Shown in pieces: positions 39,947-48,840 of a stretch of 64,000 nt of DNA. A model generated the notes under the pieces. The model searched no databases. It saw only the letters and a list, made by a program, of their open reading frames with translations, and was not told the DNA's origin. The stretch is from Bradyrhizobium canariense (GTDB taxonomy: Bacteria; Pseudomonadota; Alphaproteobacteria; Rhizobiales; Xanthobacteraceae): positions 4,305,001 through 4,369,000 of the forward strand of contig NZ_LT629750.1 in the NCBI RefSeq assembly GCF_900105125.1. The letters run 5' to 3'. The position numbers and the translations under genes are program-made. How positions within the stretch are numbered: position 1 is the stretch's first letter; each line of letters starts with the position of its first letter.

Positions 39947-41149
39947 ATGCCAGTCCTTTCGCCCTCCGTCAGCCAAATCGGCGCCTCACCCGCATCGATC
40001 CTGCGCCGCCGCGCCCGCGAACTGCGCGAGGCCGGACGCGACATCATCGAGCTGTCTTCCGGTAATCTCGACTTCGCAACGCCGGAGCATGTCGTCGCAG
40101 CCGCCCACGCGGCGGCGCTGCGCGGAGAAACGCGATACACCGATGTCGACGGCACACCCGAACTGAAGGCTGCGGTGCGCGCGGCCCTGCAGCGGCACAA
40201 CCATCTCACCTATGCGCAGGACGAGGTCGTGATCTGCAACGGCTCGACGCAAGCGCTGTTCAATGCGCTGCTGGCTACTGTCGCACAAGGCGACGAGGTG
40301 ATCGTGCCTGCCCCGTACTGGGCGCCCTATCTCGATCAGGTGCGGTTGACGGGCGGCACGCCGGTGATCGTGCCCTGCCCGCAGAACAACGGCTTCAAAC
40401 TGCGGCCGAGCGATCTGAGGGCGGCGATCACCGCGCGGACGCGCTGGCTGATCATCAACAATCCGGTCAATCCCTCCGGCGCGGTGTACTCCCCGGCAGA
40501 GCTGTCCGATATCGCCGCGGTGCTGTTGCAGCATCCGGATATCTGGATTCTCGCCGACGGCCTCTATGAGCACATCGTGTTCGATGGCCTTCATGCGCCG
40601 ACGCTGGCCGAAATCGAGCCCCGCCTGAAGCTGCGGACATTGACCGTCAGCGGCGTCGCCAAGGCTTACGCGATGATGGGATGGCGCATCGGCTACGCGG
40701 CCGGCCCCGCGGCATTGATCCGCGCGATGATCAATATCCAGTCGCAGACCACCTCATGCGCATCTTCCATCAGTCAGGCCGCGGCCGTTGCCGCTCTCAG
40801 CGGACCGCAGGACCTGCTGCACGAACGCGCTTCAATCCTGCGCACGAAGCGTGATCTTTTTGCCGGGATTCTGAACGGCTGCGCGGGCCTGTCATGCGAG
40901 CTGCCGGAAGGCACGTTCTATCTGCTGGTCTGCTGCGCCGGTGTGATCGGCAAGCGCGCAACGGATGGCAGGGAAATCCGGACCGATCGCGATTTTGCGG
41001 CCTATCTGCTCGAACATGCCGACGTAGCGGTATTTCCCGGCGAGGATTTTGGGCTGTCGCCGTACATCCGTGTCAGCTTCGCCAATGCGCCACCGACCAT
41101 CGAGGAGGCCGGCCGGCGATTGAAGCGCGCATGCGCCGCGCTGCAGTGA
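39947..41149 (+). CDS. Class I/II aminotransferase
   Basis: A 400-residue PLP enzyme of the aspartate aminotransferase subgroup Ib. NPVNPSGAVY binds PLP, the Lys lies in VSGVAKAYAMMGWRIGYA and the C-terminal Arg in YIRVSFANA. The subfamily cannot be narrowed, but co-transcription with a tautomerase and control by a LysR regulator suggest catabolism of an amino acid or an amine-derived keto acid. It converges on the 3-hydroxybutyryl-CoA dehydrogenase gene. Confidence 0.9.
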   Translation: MPVLSPSVSQIGASPASILRRRARELREAGRDIIELSSGNLDFATPEHVVAAAHAAALRGETRYTDVDGTPELKAAVRAALQRHNHLTYAQDEVVICNGSTQALFNALLATVAQGDEVIVPAPYWAPYLDQVRLTGGTPVIVPCPQNNGFKLRPSDLRAAITARTRWLIINNPVNPSGAVYSPAELSDIAAVLLQHPDIWILADGLYEHIVFDGLHAPTLAEIEPRLKLRTLTVSGVAKAYAMMGWRIGYAAGPAALIRAMINIQSQTTSCASSISQAAAVAALSGPQDLLHERASILRTKRDLFAGILNGCAGLSCELPEGTFYLLVCCAGVIGKRATDGREIRTDRDFAAYLLEHADVAVFPGEDFGLSPYIRVSFANAPPTIEEAGRRLKRACAALQ

Positions 41150-41236
41150 AGCGTTGTCGCCAGGACCAGTAGAGCACGGCTCTTGACGCACATCGGCTTC
41201 GGCCGGGCGTCGATCTGATTGAAGCAGGCGGATAAG

Positions 41237-42118
41237 TTACCGGGTCGGGACCGGCTTGTCGCCGCGATAGTCGTAGAAGCCGCGCTGGGTTTTGCGGCCG
41301 AGCCAGCCGGCCTCGACATATTTCACCAGCAGCGGACACGGCCGGTATTTGGAATCGGCGAGCCCTTCATGCAGCACCTGCATGATCGACAAACACGTGT
41401 CGAGGCCGATGAAATCGGCCAGTTCCAGCGGCCCCATCGGATGATGCGCGCCGAGCTTCATCGCGGCATCGATCGCCTCGACGTTTCCGACGCCCTCGTA
41501 CAGCGTATAGATCGCTTCGTTGATCATCGGCAGCAGGATGCGGTTGACGATGAAGGCCGGAAAATCCTCCGACACCGCGATGTGCTTGCCGAGCCTAGTG
41601 ACGAATTCCTTTGCCGCATCGAAGGTCGTGTCGTCGGTGGCGATGCCGCGGATCAGTTCGACCAGTTCCATCAGCGGCACCGGATTCATGAAATGAATGC
41701 CGATGAAACGCTCGGGACGGTCGGTGGACGAGGCCAGCCGCGTGATCGAGATCGACGAGGTATTGGAGGCGATGATGGCCTCAGGCTTCAGCACGGCGCA
41801 GAGATCGTGAAAAATCTTGCGCTTGACCTCTTCCTTCTCCACCGCGGTCTCGATCACCAGGTCGCAATCGGCGAGCCCATCCATCGTCTCGGCGGAACCG
41901 ATCCTGCTCAGCGCCTGCTTGCGGGCCTCCTCGGTAATGACCTGCTTGGCGACCTGACGCGACAGATTGCCATTGATAGTCGCCATCGCCGACTTGAGCC
42001 GATCGGCGGAGATATCGTTGAGCACCACGTCGAGGCCGGCCAGCCCTGCCACATGCGCGATGCCGTTGCCCATCTGGCCCGAGCCGATCACGCCGACCTT
42101 CTTGATTGTAACCGCCAT
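41237..42118 (-). CDS. 3-hydroxybutyryl-CoA dehydrogenase
   Basis: A 293-residue NAD-dependent dehydrogenase of short-chain 3-hydroxyacyl-CoA. Rossmann motif VGVIGSGQMGNGIA at about 6-19; the catalytic His-Glu pair is in HFMNPVPLMELVE; SNTSS follows the NAD site. The start MAVTIKKVG at 42118; upstream in-frame ATGs at 42127 and 42160 are less typical. It lies 97 bases after etfA, behind a terminator, in the same direction. Confidence 0.93.
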   Translation of the reverse strand: MAVTIKKVGVIGSGQMGNGIAHVAGLAGLDVVLNDISADRLKSAMATINGNLSRQVAKQVITEEARKQALSRIGSAETMDGLADCDLVIETAVEKEEVKRKIFHDLCAVLKPEAIIASNTSSISITRLASSTDRPERFIGIHFMNPVPLMELVELIRGIATDDTTFDAAKEFVTRLGKHIAVSEDFPAFIVNRILLPMINEAIYTLYEGVGNVEAIDAAMKLGAHHPMGPLELADFIGLDTCLSIMQVLHEGLADSKYRPCPLLVKYVEAGWLGRKTQRGFYDYRGDKPVPTR

Positions 42119-42172
42119 CTTGCCATCCATCGGAACGGCGCGCCCATCGCGCCTGCCCATTTTTAATAAAAC

Positions 42173-42201
42173 ACCGGCCGGAGTTTACTCATCCGGCCGG
42201 T
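42173..42201 (-). terminator. Intrinsic terminator after etfA
   Basis: Minus-strand ACCGGCCGGA (42192-42201) and TCCGGCCGGT (42173-42182) form a 10-base stem followed by GTTTTATT. It separates etfBA from the dehydrogenase gene, although read-through is likely. Confidence 0.75.
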
Positions 42202-42215
42202 ATTTTTCGAATGAT

Positions 42216-43166
42216 TTACTTTCCGAGTTTGCCAATCGCCTCGGTCAGTTCGGGAACCGCCTGATAGAGATCGGCGACCAGGCCGTAATCGGCGACCTGG
42301 AAGATCGGTGCATCCTCGTCCTTGTTGATCGCGACGATCACCTTGGAATCTTTCATGCCCGCGAGGTGCTGGATCGCGCCGGAGATGCCGATCGCGATGT
42401 AGAGTTCCGGAGCCACCACCTTGCCGGTCTGGCCGACCTGCCAGTCGTTCGGCGCATAGCCGGCATCGACGGCGGCGCGCGACGCGCCAACGCCGGCGCC
42501 GAGCTTGTCGGCAAGCGGCTCGATATATTTGGCGAAGTTTTCCCGGCTCTGCATGGCACGACCGCCGGAAACGATGATCTTGGCCGAAGTCAGTTCGGGA
42601 CGATCGCTCTTGGCGACTTCCTCGCCGACAAAGCTGGAAAGACCGGGATCGGCTGCGGAAGCGGCATTTTCCACCGGCGCGCTGCCACCGTCGCCGGCCG
42701 CGGCGAAGGTCGAGGTCCGCACCGTGATGACCTTCTTGGCGTCCTTCGATTTCACGGTCTGGATCGCGTTACCGGCATAGATCGGCCGCTCGAAGGTATC
42801 GGGCGAAACCACCTTGATGATTTCCGAGACCTGCATGACGTCGAGCAGCGCTGCGACGCGCGGCATCACGTTCTTGAAGCGCGAGGTCGCGGGCGCGACA
42901 AAGGCGTCATACGAAGGCGCCAGCGCCACAATCAACGCCGCCAACGGCTCGGCGAGGTCGTGGGCATAGGCATCGCCCTCGGCAACCAGCACTTTCTTGA
43001 CGCCCGCGAGTTTGGCCGCGGCTTCAGCCGCAGCCTTGGTTCCTTCGCCGCCACCGGCAACGAGGACATGCACCTCACCACCCAATTGCGTGGCCGCGGT
43101 CAGCGCCTTGTTGGTGGAATCCTTCAGCGAGGCGTGTTCGTGTTCGGCAATCAACAACGTCGTCAT
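42216..43166 (-). CDS. etfA: Electron transfer flavoprotein, alpha subunit
   Basis: A 316-residue subunit carrying FAD. The C-terminal FAD-binding region has [17 protein letters not shown] and [20 protein letters not shown], diagnostic for EtfA. With EtfB it accepts electrons from acyl-CoA dehydrogenases and passes them to ETF-quinone oxidoreductase. Its start codon overlaps the etfB stop by one base (TGATG), so the two are translationally coupled. Confidence 0.97.
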   Translation of the reverse strand: MTTLLIAEHEHASLKDSTNKALTAATQLGGEVHVLVAGGGEGTKAAAEAAAKLAGVKKVLVAEGDAYAHDLAEPLAALIVALAPSYDAFVAPATSRFKNVMPRVAALLDVMQVSEIIKVVSPDTFERPIYAGNAIQTVKSKDAKKVITVRTSTFAAAGDGGSAPVENAASAADPGLSSFVGEEVAKSDRPELTSAKIIVSGGRAMQSRENFAKYIEPLADKLGAGVGASRAAVDAGYAPNDWQVGQTGKVVAPELYIAIGISGAIQHLAGMKDSKVIVAINKDEDAPIFQVADYGLVADLYQAVPELTEAIGKLGK

Positions 43167-43915
43167 CAGAGCACCCCGGCTTCATTCTTGAGCTTCGACA
43201 CCAGCTCGGCGACGTCCTTGACCTTGACGCCTCCCTTGCGGCCCGGCGGCTCGGATGTCTTGAGTATCTCAAGATGCGGGGTGAGATCGACGCCGTAGTC
43301 GGCTGCGCTCTTGTCGGCGATCGGCTTCTTCTTCGCCTTCATGATGTTCGGAAGGCTGGCGTAGCGCGGCTCGTTGAGCCGAAGGTCGGTGGTAACGATC
43401 GCCGGTCCCTTCAGCTTGACGGTCTGCAAGCCGCCATCGACTTCGCGCGTCACCTTGAAATCGGATCCGTCGACTTCGAGCTTGGAGGCAAAGGTCGCCT
43501 GCGACCATCCGAGCAGGGCGGCCAGCATCTGGCCGGTCTGGTTGGAATCGTCGTCGATCGCCTGCTTGCCGAGGATCACGAGGCCGGGCTTTTCCTCGTC
43601 GACGATGGCCTTGAGGATCTTCGCCACCGCCAGCGGCTCGACGATCCCGTCCGCCTTGACCAGGATGCCGCGGTCGGCGCCCATGGCGAGACCGGTCCGG
43701 ATGGTTTCCGACGCTTGCGCGGGGCCGATCGATACCACCACGACCTCGGTTGCCTTGCCGGCCTCTTTCAGCCGCAGCGCTTCCTCGACAGCGATTTCGT
43801 CGAACGGGTTCATCGACATCTTGACGTTGGCGAGTTCCACGCCCGTTCCGTCGCTCTTGACGCGGACTTTAACGTTGTAGTCGACCACCCGCTTTACCGG
43901 CACCAGAACCTTCAT
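43166..43915 (-). CDS. etfB: Electron transfer flavoprotein, beta subunit
   Basis: A 249-residue subunit that binds [23 protein letters not shown] starts the family; [17 protein letters not shown]-like spacing in [19 protein letters not shown] and the [19 protein letters not shown] segment are typical. Proper length, good start. It pairs with etfA downstream. Confidence 0.97.
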   Translation of the reverse strand: MKVLVPVKRVVDYNVKVRVKSDGTGVELANVKMSMNPFDEIAVEEALRLKEAGKATEVVVVSIGPAQASETIRTGLAMGADRGILVKADGIVEPLAVAKILKAIVDEEKPGLVILGKQAIDDDSNQTGQMLAALLGWSQATFASKLEVDGSDFKVTREVDGGLQTVKLKGPAIVTTDLRLNEPRYASLPNIMKAKKKPIADKSAADYGVDLTPHLEILKTSEPPGRKGGVKVKDVAELVSKLKNEAGVL

Positions 43916-44037
43916 CGATCCTCTTTCGCTTGAATTCAGGTTTTCACTTTCAGCTTTTCACTGGCCGCGGAACCTAAAGGTCCCGCCAATCCCGGTCAAC
44001 GCGCGAGGGCCAAAAATCGCCTCCGGACCGATCCGGA

Positions 44038-44610
44038 TCAGCGGTTCTGGCCAGGCACCCAAAGCACATCCCCGGCGCCATTATCGTTCTGGGAACGGCT
44101 GGCGACGAACAGGAAGTCCGACAGGCGGTTGATATAATGGATGGCGGCGTCGCTGACGGGTTCGTCGGGCTGCGCGGCAAGTTCCACCATGATCCGTTCC
44201 GCCCTCCGGCAAATCGTGCGCGCCAGATGCAGATGCGCTGCGGCCGGCGTGCCGCCAGGCAGCACAAAAGAGGTCAATGGCGAAAGCCGCTCATTCAAAC
44301 TGTCGATATCGCGCTCGAGCCGTTCCACCTGGCTGGAGAGCATCCTCAAGCGTTCCGCCTTGGCTTCGCGCTGGGGCACCGCAAGATCGGCCCCGAGATC
44401 AAACAGGTCGTTCTGGATCCGGCCCAGCATCGCGTCGAGTTCACGCGCCCCCGCCAGATACAGCCGCACAATCCCGATGGCAGCATTGGTCTCATCGACG
44501 GTTCCATAGGCGCTGATGCGCAGATCGTATTTTGGACGCCGTTCGCCGGTCCCGAGCGCGGTCGTGCCGTCGTCGCCGGTTCGCGTGTAGATCCGATTGA
44601 GGACGACCAT
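44038..44610 (-). CDS. Cob(I)yrinic acid a,c-diamide adenosyltransferase, PduO type
   Basis: A 190-residue ATP:cob(I)alamin adenosyltransferase making adenosylcobalamin. IYTRTGDDGTT binds ATP; GTVDETNAAIG, RTICRRAERIMVEL and YINRLSDFLFVASR are conserved, with the active-site Arg and Asp present. MVVLNRIYTRTG at 44610 is preceded by GGAGCCAGAA. It lies 122 bases upstream of etfB on the same strand. Adenosylcobalamin would serve methylmalonyl-CoA mutase or similar enzymes, which fits the acyl-CoA context. Confidence 0.93.
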   Translation of the reverse strand: MVVLNRIYTRTGDDGTTALGTGERRPKYDLRISAYGTVDETNAAIGIVRLYLAGARELDAMLGRIQNDLFDLGADLAVPQREAKAERLRMLSSQVERLERDIDSLNERLSPLTSFVLPGGTPAAAHLHLARTICRRAERIMVELAAQPDEPVSDAAIHYINRLSDFLFVASRSQNDNGAGDVLWVPGQNR

Positions 44611-44678
44611 TTCTGGCTCCAGGGTTACCGACCGGCTGTTGCCGGCGCTTCTTAAGGGGCCGGCGACAAGACTTCTAA

Positions 44679-44873
44679 CTAATGCCCCATCGCCCAAACC
44701 GTAAGCATGGTGATGACGATGGCGATAAATTGCAGCAGCACCCGCCATTGCATGAGTTTCTGGGACCGGTCCGGCGAGCCGCCCCGCATCATGTTGATAA
44801 GGCCAAGCAACAGCACGAAAGCGACGGCGCCGACGGCGATGGGAAGAACCAGCTTACTCAGGAATGCAGTCAT
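44679..44873 (-). CDS. Twin transmembrane helix small protein, HIG1-type
   Basis: A 64-residue membrane protein with two helices around LINMMRGGSPDRSQKLMQWR, the HIG1 (hypoxia-induced) hallmark with a basic loop. Mitochondrial HIG1 proteins support respiratory complexes; in bacteria the role is unknown. ATG at 44873. It is 68 bases upstream of the adenosyltransferase gene on the same strand. Confidence 0.85.
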   Translation of the reverse strand: MTAFLSKLVLPIAVGAVAFVLLLGLINMMRGGSPDRSQKLMQWRVLLQFIAIVITMLTVWAMGH

Positions 44874-45003
44874 CACGCGTACATAGCACCGTGCCGCGCG
44901 CTCCGCCATCGCCGGCGGCGAATGCAGACCTGCAACGATCTGGCTTTTAGCCCAATAATATCAGAAGGTAGCGGTCGAGCCGTCATCCCAGCGCAGGTGG
45001 AAC

Positions 45004-45897
45004 GTGAGGGAAATTCGCTACCTCTATCTGGTCGTCATGGATGCGTTCTACACGTTTCTCGCCGACGACGGCTGGGCGATCGCCAGCCACATCGCGCTGT
45101 CCACGCTGATGGCGCTGTTCCCGTTCCTGATCGTGCTGACCTCGCTGGCCGGCTTTTTCGGTTCAAAGGAGCTCGCCGATCAGGCCGCGGGGCTGTTGCT
45201 GCAAACCTGGCCGAAACAGGTCGCGGACCAGCTATCGAGCCAAATTCACGAGGTGCTGACGACAACCCGCGGCGATGCGCTGACCGTCGGCGCGGTTCTT
45301 GCCGTGTATTTTGCCTCCAACGGCGTCGAGGCCCTGCGCGTTGCGCTCAACCGTGCCTACGCGGTGGCCGAGCCGCGGCGCTGGTACTGGCTCCGGCTGG
45401 AATCGATCGGTTACACGCTGGTCGCTGCCTTCACGTCGCTGGCGATGGCGTTCCTGATCGTGCTTGGGCCGCTGATACTGGAAGCGGCACGGCGGCACAT
45501 TCCGCTGATCGTCGAGACCAACCAACACTTCCTCAACGTCTCGCGCTACGGCATTACGATCCTGGCGCTGATCGTCGCGCTGTTCGTCCTGCATACCTGG
45601 CTTCCGGCCGGACGCCGCCGGTTTCTGCAAATCCTGCCCGGTATCATCTTCACCATGGTAGCGTCGCTGATTTCAGGCATCGTATTCGGCCAATATCTCA
45701 CGCGTTTCGCCAACAACTACGTCACGATGTATGCCGGCCTTGCGTCCGTGATCATCGCGCTGGTGTTTCTGTATTTCACTGCCGCGATCTTCGTTTATGG
45801 CGGCGAACTGAACGCGGCGATCATCAAGTCGCGGCTGCCGCACGGCGTGTCGCTTCAAGCAGCGCAGTCGCTAGAGCCCTTGGACTCACAGGCTTGA
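45004..45897 (+). CDS. YihY/virulence factor BrkB family membrane protein
   Basis: A 297-residue integral membrane protein with six predicted helices and the family segments HIALSTLMALFPFL, NGVEALRVALNRAY and FLYFTAAIFVYGGELNAA. Function not established (proposed transporter or envelope protein). Starts with GTG at 45004. Its last 74 bases overlap, tail to tail, the gene of the hybrid kinase. Confidence 0.88.
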   Translation: MREIRYLYLVVMDAFYTFLADDGWAIASHIALSTLMALFPFLIVLTSLAGFFGSKELADQAAGLLLQTWPKQVADQLSSQIHEVLTTTRGDALTVGAVLAVYFASNGVEALRVALNRAYAVAEPRRWYWLRLESIGYTLVAAFTSLAMAFLIVLGPLILEAARRHIPLIVETNQHFLNVSRYGITILALIVALFVLHTWLPAGRRRFLQILPGIIFTMVASLISGIVFGQYLTRFANNYVTMYAGLASVIIALVFLYFTAAIFVYGGELNAAIIKSRLPHGVSLQAAQSLEPLDSQA

Positions 45898-47068
45898 CCA
45901 GAAAAGCGTCGCCGCCGGCCGCGCGCGACGCCGCTTCGTCTTCGCCGCGGCCTGACACGCCGATGATCGCAATGCGGCCGAGCGGCGAATTCAGGCTGCG
46001 AATGCGCTTGATGGCCTCGATTCCATTGATGCCCGGCAACACCATGTCCATCAGCACCGCGTCGAAGTCGCCGCGGGAGATCCGTTCGACGGCCTCTTCG
46101 CCCCGCCCGATGAATTCCGCCTGATGGCCGAGTTCGCTGAGAATCGTATTGAGCACCACCCGGCCGAATGGATTGTCCTCGACGCCGAGAACCCGTAGCG
46201 CCGGCATGGAAGCTGACGGCCTATCGGTGGCAACGCCTCCGCTGGCCGCCGTGGCGCGGGCCAGGGTCACCGTCAGCGTGAAGGTAGTTCCGCCGCCGCG
46301 CCGGGGCGCAATGGTGATGTCGCCCCCCATCGCGCGCGCGAGCTGTTTCACCGAGGATAATCCGAGCCCGGCGCCGCCGAAGCGCGACGCGATGCTGACA
46401 TTGGCCTGGGAAAACGGACGAAACAGCCGCTTGATCTCGGCCAGCGTCAGGCCAATGCCGCTATCGGAAACGGCAAAGGCGATGCCGGCCTTGCCTTTCA
46501 CGCCGCGCACCGCCGACGCCGCCAGCGCGACGCCCCCCTGCTCGGTGAACTTGACCGCGTTGTCGATCAGGTTTTCCAGCGCCGCGCGCAGGCGAACGGG
46601 ATCGCCGACCACCAGCGCCGGGAGCTTTTCCGAAATATCGACCGACCATTGCAGGCCTTTCGCCGCCGCCCGGCCAGCCAGCGAATCCCCGGCGCTGCGC
46701 GCCAGCGCCCGCAGATCGAACAGATCCTGGCGAACGCCCATTTCGCCATGGGCGCTTTTTGCGGCGTCAACGAACAAGGTCGCAAGGCTCGCGAGATGCT
46801 CCGCACCCGCCTTGATGGTGTCGACCCAGCGCCGCTCGCGCTCATCCAGATCGGAAGTCGCCAGCAGGTCGCTGATGGCAAGAATTCCGGTTAGCGGGGT
46901 GCGGACCTCATGCGCAAAGGCGGCGAGCGCCGCTTCGACGATGCCGGGGGCAACCGTCGAGGACGCGCGCTTGCGCTTCCCACCCGTGGTAGCGGCTGGA
47001 GCGCGCTTTTTCGTTTTCGGCCTCTTGGGCGGCCGTTTGGTGCGCAGGGCGCGTGATGCTGACGCCAT
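45824..47068 (-). CDS. Soluble hybrid histidine kinase with receiver domain
   Basis: A 414-residue protein with a strongly basic N-terminus (Lys/Arg-rich to about residue 36) but no membrane helix or sensor domain. The HisKA box is FAHEVRTPLTGI (His53), followed by a HATPase domain (N box NLIDNAVKFT, G boxes DSGIGLTL and GGAGLGLSSV). A C-terminal receiver has Asp in VLMDMVLPG and Lys in FLVKPVSP. It lacks an N-terminal input domain, so it may take signals by interaction. The nearest genes do not show its target. It overlaps the BrkB gene convergently. Confidence 0.9.
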   Translation of the reverse strand: MASASRALRTKRPPKRPKTKKRAPAATTGGKRKRASSTVAPGIVEAALAAFAHEVRTPLTGILAISDLLATSDLDERERRWVDTIKAGAEHLASLATLFVDAAKSAHGEMGVRQDLFDLRALARSAGDSLAGRAAAKGLQWSVDISEKLPALVVGDPVRLRAALENLIDNAVKFTEQGGVALAASAVRGVKGKAGIAFAVSDSGIGLTLAEIKRLFRPFSQANVSIASRFGGAGLGLSSVKQLARAMGGDITIAPRRGGGTTFTLTVTLARATAASGGVATDRPSASMPALRVLGVEDNPFGRVVLNTILSELGHQAEFIGRGEEAVERISRGDFDAVLMDMVLPGINGIEAIKRIRSLNSPLGRIAIIGVSGRGEDEAASRAAGGDAFLVKPVSPRALATALLEATRRAAAAT

Positions 47069-47171
47069 GATTCCCCCGACCCGGCCGCGGCAGCATGGCA
47101 GGCCGGCCGCAGAGAGTCACGCGGAGAGCCTATTTGCTCACCGGGAATAGCTTACGGCCAAATAGCTGCAA

Positions 47172-48056
47172 TTAAGGCAGGCCAACCAGACGTCGGATGT
47201 CGGCCGGCGTCGCGCCTTCCGCGCGGAGTTCGCGCAATCCGGTGGCGTCCGTCGACTTCGAAAGCTTTTGCCCGGCAGCGTCGAGCATCAGCCGGTGGTG
47301 CCGGTAGATCGGCGCCGGCAGACCGAGCAGTTGCTGGAGCAGCCGGTGCACACTGGTCGACCAAAACAGGTCCTGCCCGCGCACCACGTCCGTCACGCCC
47401 TGTAGCGCGTCGTCGATCACCACCGAGAGGTGATAGCTGGTCGGCGTCTCCTTGCGGGCCAGGATGACATCACCCCAGGCCTGCGGCCGGGCAACCACCG
47501 TGCCGGTCTCGCCATCGGGACCTTGGCCGCGCTCGACCCAGACGAGATCGCCGGTCTCGGCGCACGCCGCCGCCATATCGAGCCGCAGCGCATAAGGCGC
47601 CCCCGATTCGAGAAATGCTGCGCGCTGACCGGACGAAAGCAGCTTCGCCGCGCCGGGATAGAACGGCGCGCCGTCGGGATCGCGCGGCCACGGGCCGTCC
47701 GCCTCGCGTTGCGTCACCAGTCTTTCAATTTCCTTTGCGATTTCCGCGCGGCTTTCGAAGCTTGGATAAACCAGACCCCGAGCCGATAATTTCTCGACCG
47801 CGTCGCGATAGTTGGAAAGATGGCGGGATTGCCGCCGCACCGGCTCCTCCCAGGTGATGCCGAGCCAGGCGAGATCTTCATAAATCGCGGCCTCGAATTC
47901 CGGTTTGCACCTGGTGGCGTCGATATCCTCGATGCGCAGCAAGAAGCTTCCGCCGGTCTGGTGCGCCAGATCGAAGTTCAAGAGCGCCGAATAAGCATGA
48001 CCGAGGTGCAGATAACCGTTCGGGCTCGGCGCAAAACGGAAAACGGGTGGCGGCAT
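47172..48056 (-). CDS. gluQ: Glutamyl-Q tRNA(Asp) synthetase
   Basis: A 294-residue truncated glutamyl-tRNA synthetase paralogue without anticodon-binding domain, which glutamylates queuosine 34 of tRNA-Asp. FRFAPSPNGYLHLGHAYSAL carries the HIGH motif as HLGH, and LSKS serves as KMSKS (KLSKSTD). The zinc ligands of the classical enzyme are not obvious. Length and architecture match GluQ-RS. Confidence 0.92.
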   Translation of the reverse strand: MPPPVFRFAPSPNGYLHLGHAYSALLNFDLAHQTGGSFLLRIEDIDATRCKPEFEAAIYEDLAWLGITWEEPVRRQSRHLSNYRDAVEKLSARGLVYPSFESRAEIAKEIERLVTQREADGPWPRDPDGAPFYPGAAKLLSSGQRAAFLESGAPYALRLDMAAACAETGDLVWVERGQGPDGETGTVVARPQAWGDVILARKETPTSYHLSVVIDDALQGVTDVVRGQDLFWSTSVHRLLQQLLGLPAPIYRHHRLMLDAAGQKLSKSTDATGLRELRAEGATPADIRRLVGLP

Positions 48057-48093
48057 TGATCTCTTTCATCGGACATGATGGTTTTAGGGCGCA

Positions 48094-48840
48094 ATGACCG
48101 TTCATCTCAACACCCAAACCGATCTCGAAGACGCCGTCCACGCGCTGGTCAGGCAGGATCCGCGCCTTGCACCCATCTACGAAATCACCGGCATGCCGGC
48201 GCTGCGGCGTCGCGAGGCCGGCTTTGCCGGCCTGGCGCACATCGTCACCGGCCAGCAACTGTCCACGGCAAGCGCCGGCGCGATCTGGGCGCGGCTCAGC
48301 GCCGCGTTCGATCCGTTCGATCACGAGAGCTTTGCAAAAGCGCGCGCCGGTCGTCTCGGCCGGCTTGGCCTGTCAGCGGCCAAGATCAAGACGTTGAAGA
48401 GCATCGCGCGCGAGCTCGCCGCGGAACGGTTGAACCTCGACGTGCTGGCAAACGAGGATGCGGATGCCGCGCACAACACGCTGACGGCACTGCACGGCAT
48501 CGGCCCGTGGACCGCCGATGTCTATCTGCTGTTTTGTCTCGGGCATGGCGACGCCTGGCCCGCGGGCGATCTCGCCGTGCAGGAAGCCGTCAAGATCGGC
48601 CTCGGGCTGAAAACGCGCCCGAGCGCCAAGGAAATGGCGCCGCTCGCCGAACCATGGCGCCCGTTGCGCGGCGCCGCTGCGCATCTGTGGTGGAGTTACT
48701 ACCGGGCTCTGAAGAAGCGCGAAGGCGTCATCGGCGACGTTAGGAAACCGAACGCTGTTTTAAACAAAGCGTTGGTCGCAAAACGGTCATCGGCAAAAGC
48801 AAAGATCACGGCTCGACAAAAGCCGGGATCGAAAAAATGA
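48094..48840 (+). CDS. DNA-3-methyladenine glycosylase II-like protein
   Basis: A 248-residue helix-hairpin-helix base-excision glycosylase of AlkA type. The HhH-GPD motif is LHGIGPWTADVYLLFCLG, followed by the catalytic Asp in PAGDLAVQEA. It removes alkylated bases from DNA. There is no N-terminal AlkA beta domain, as in the shorter HhH forms. The following gene starts inside its stop codon (ATGA), so the two form an operon. It is divergent from gluQ. Confidence 0.9.
   Translation: MTVHLNTQTDLEDAVHALVRQDPRLAPIYEITGMPALRRREAGFAGLAHIVTGQQLSTASAGAIWARLSAAFDPFDHESFAKARAGRLGRLGLSAAKIKTLKSIARELAAERLNLDVLANEDADAAHNTLTALHGIGPWTADVYLLFCLGHGDAWPAGDLAVQEAVKIGLGLKTRPSAKEMAPLAEPWRPLRGAAAHLWWSYYRALKKREGVIGDVRKPNAVLNKALVAKRSSAKAKITARQKPGSKK

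Noticed and set aside
41170..41230. A possible fourth, partial copy of the dispersed repeat (CTCTTGACGC ... TCGATCTGATTGAAGCAGG).
   Set aside because: Only fragments of the pattern are present and not in the right order; similarity may be chance.
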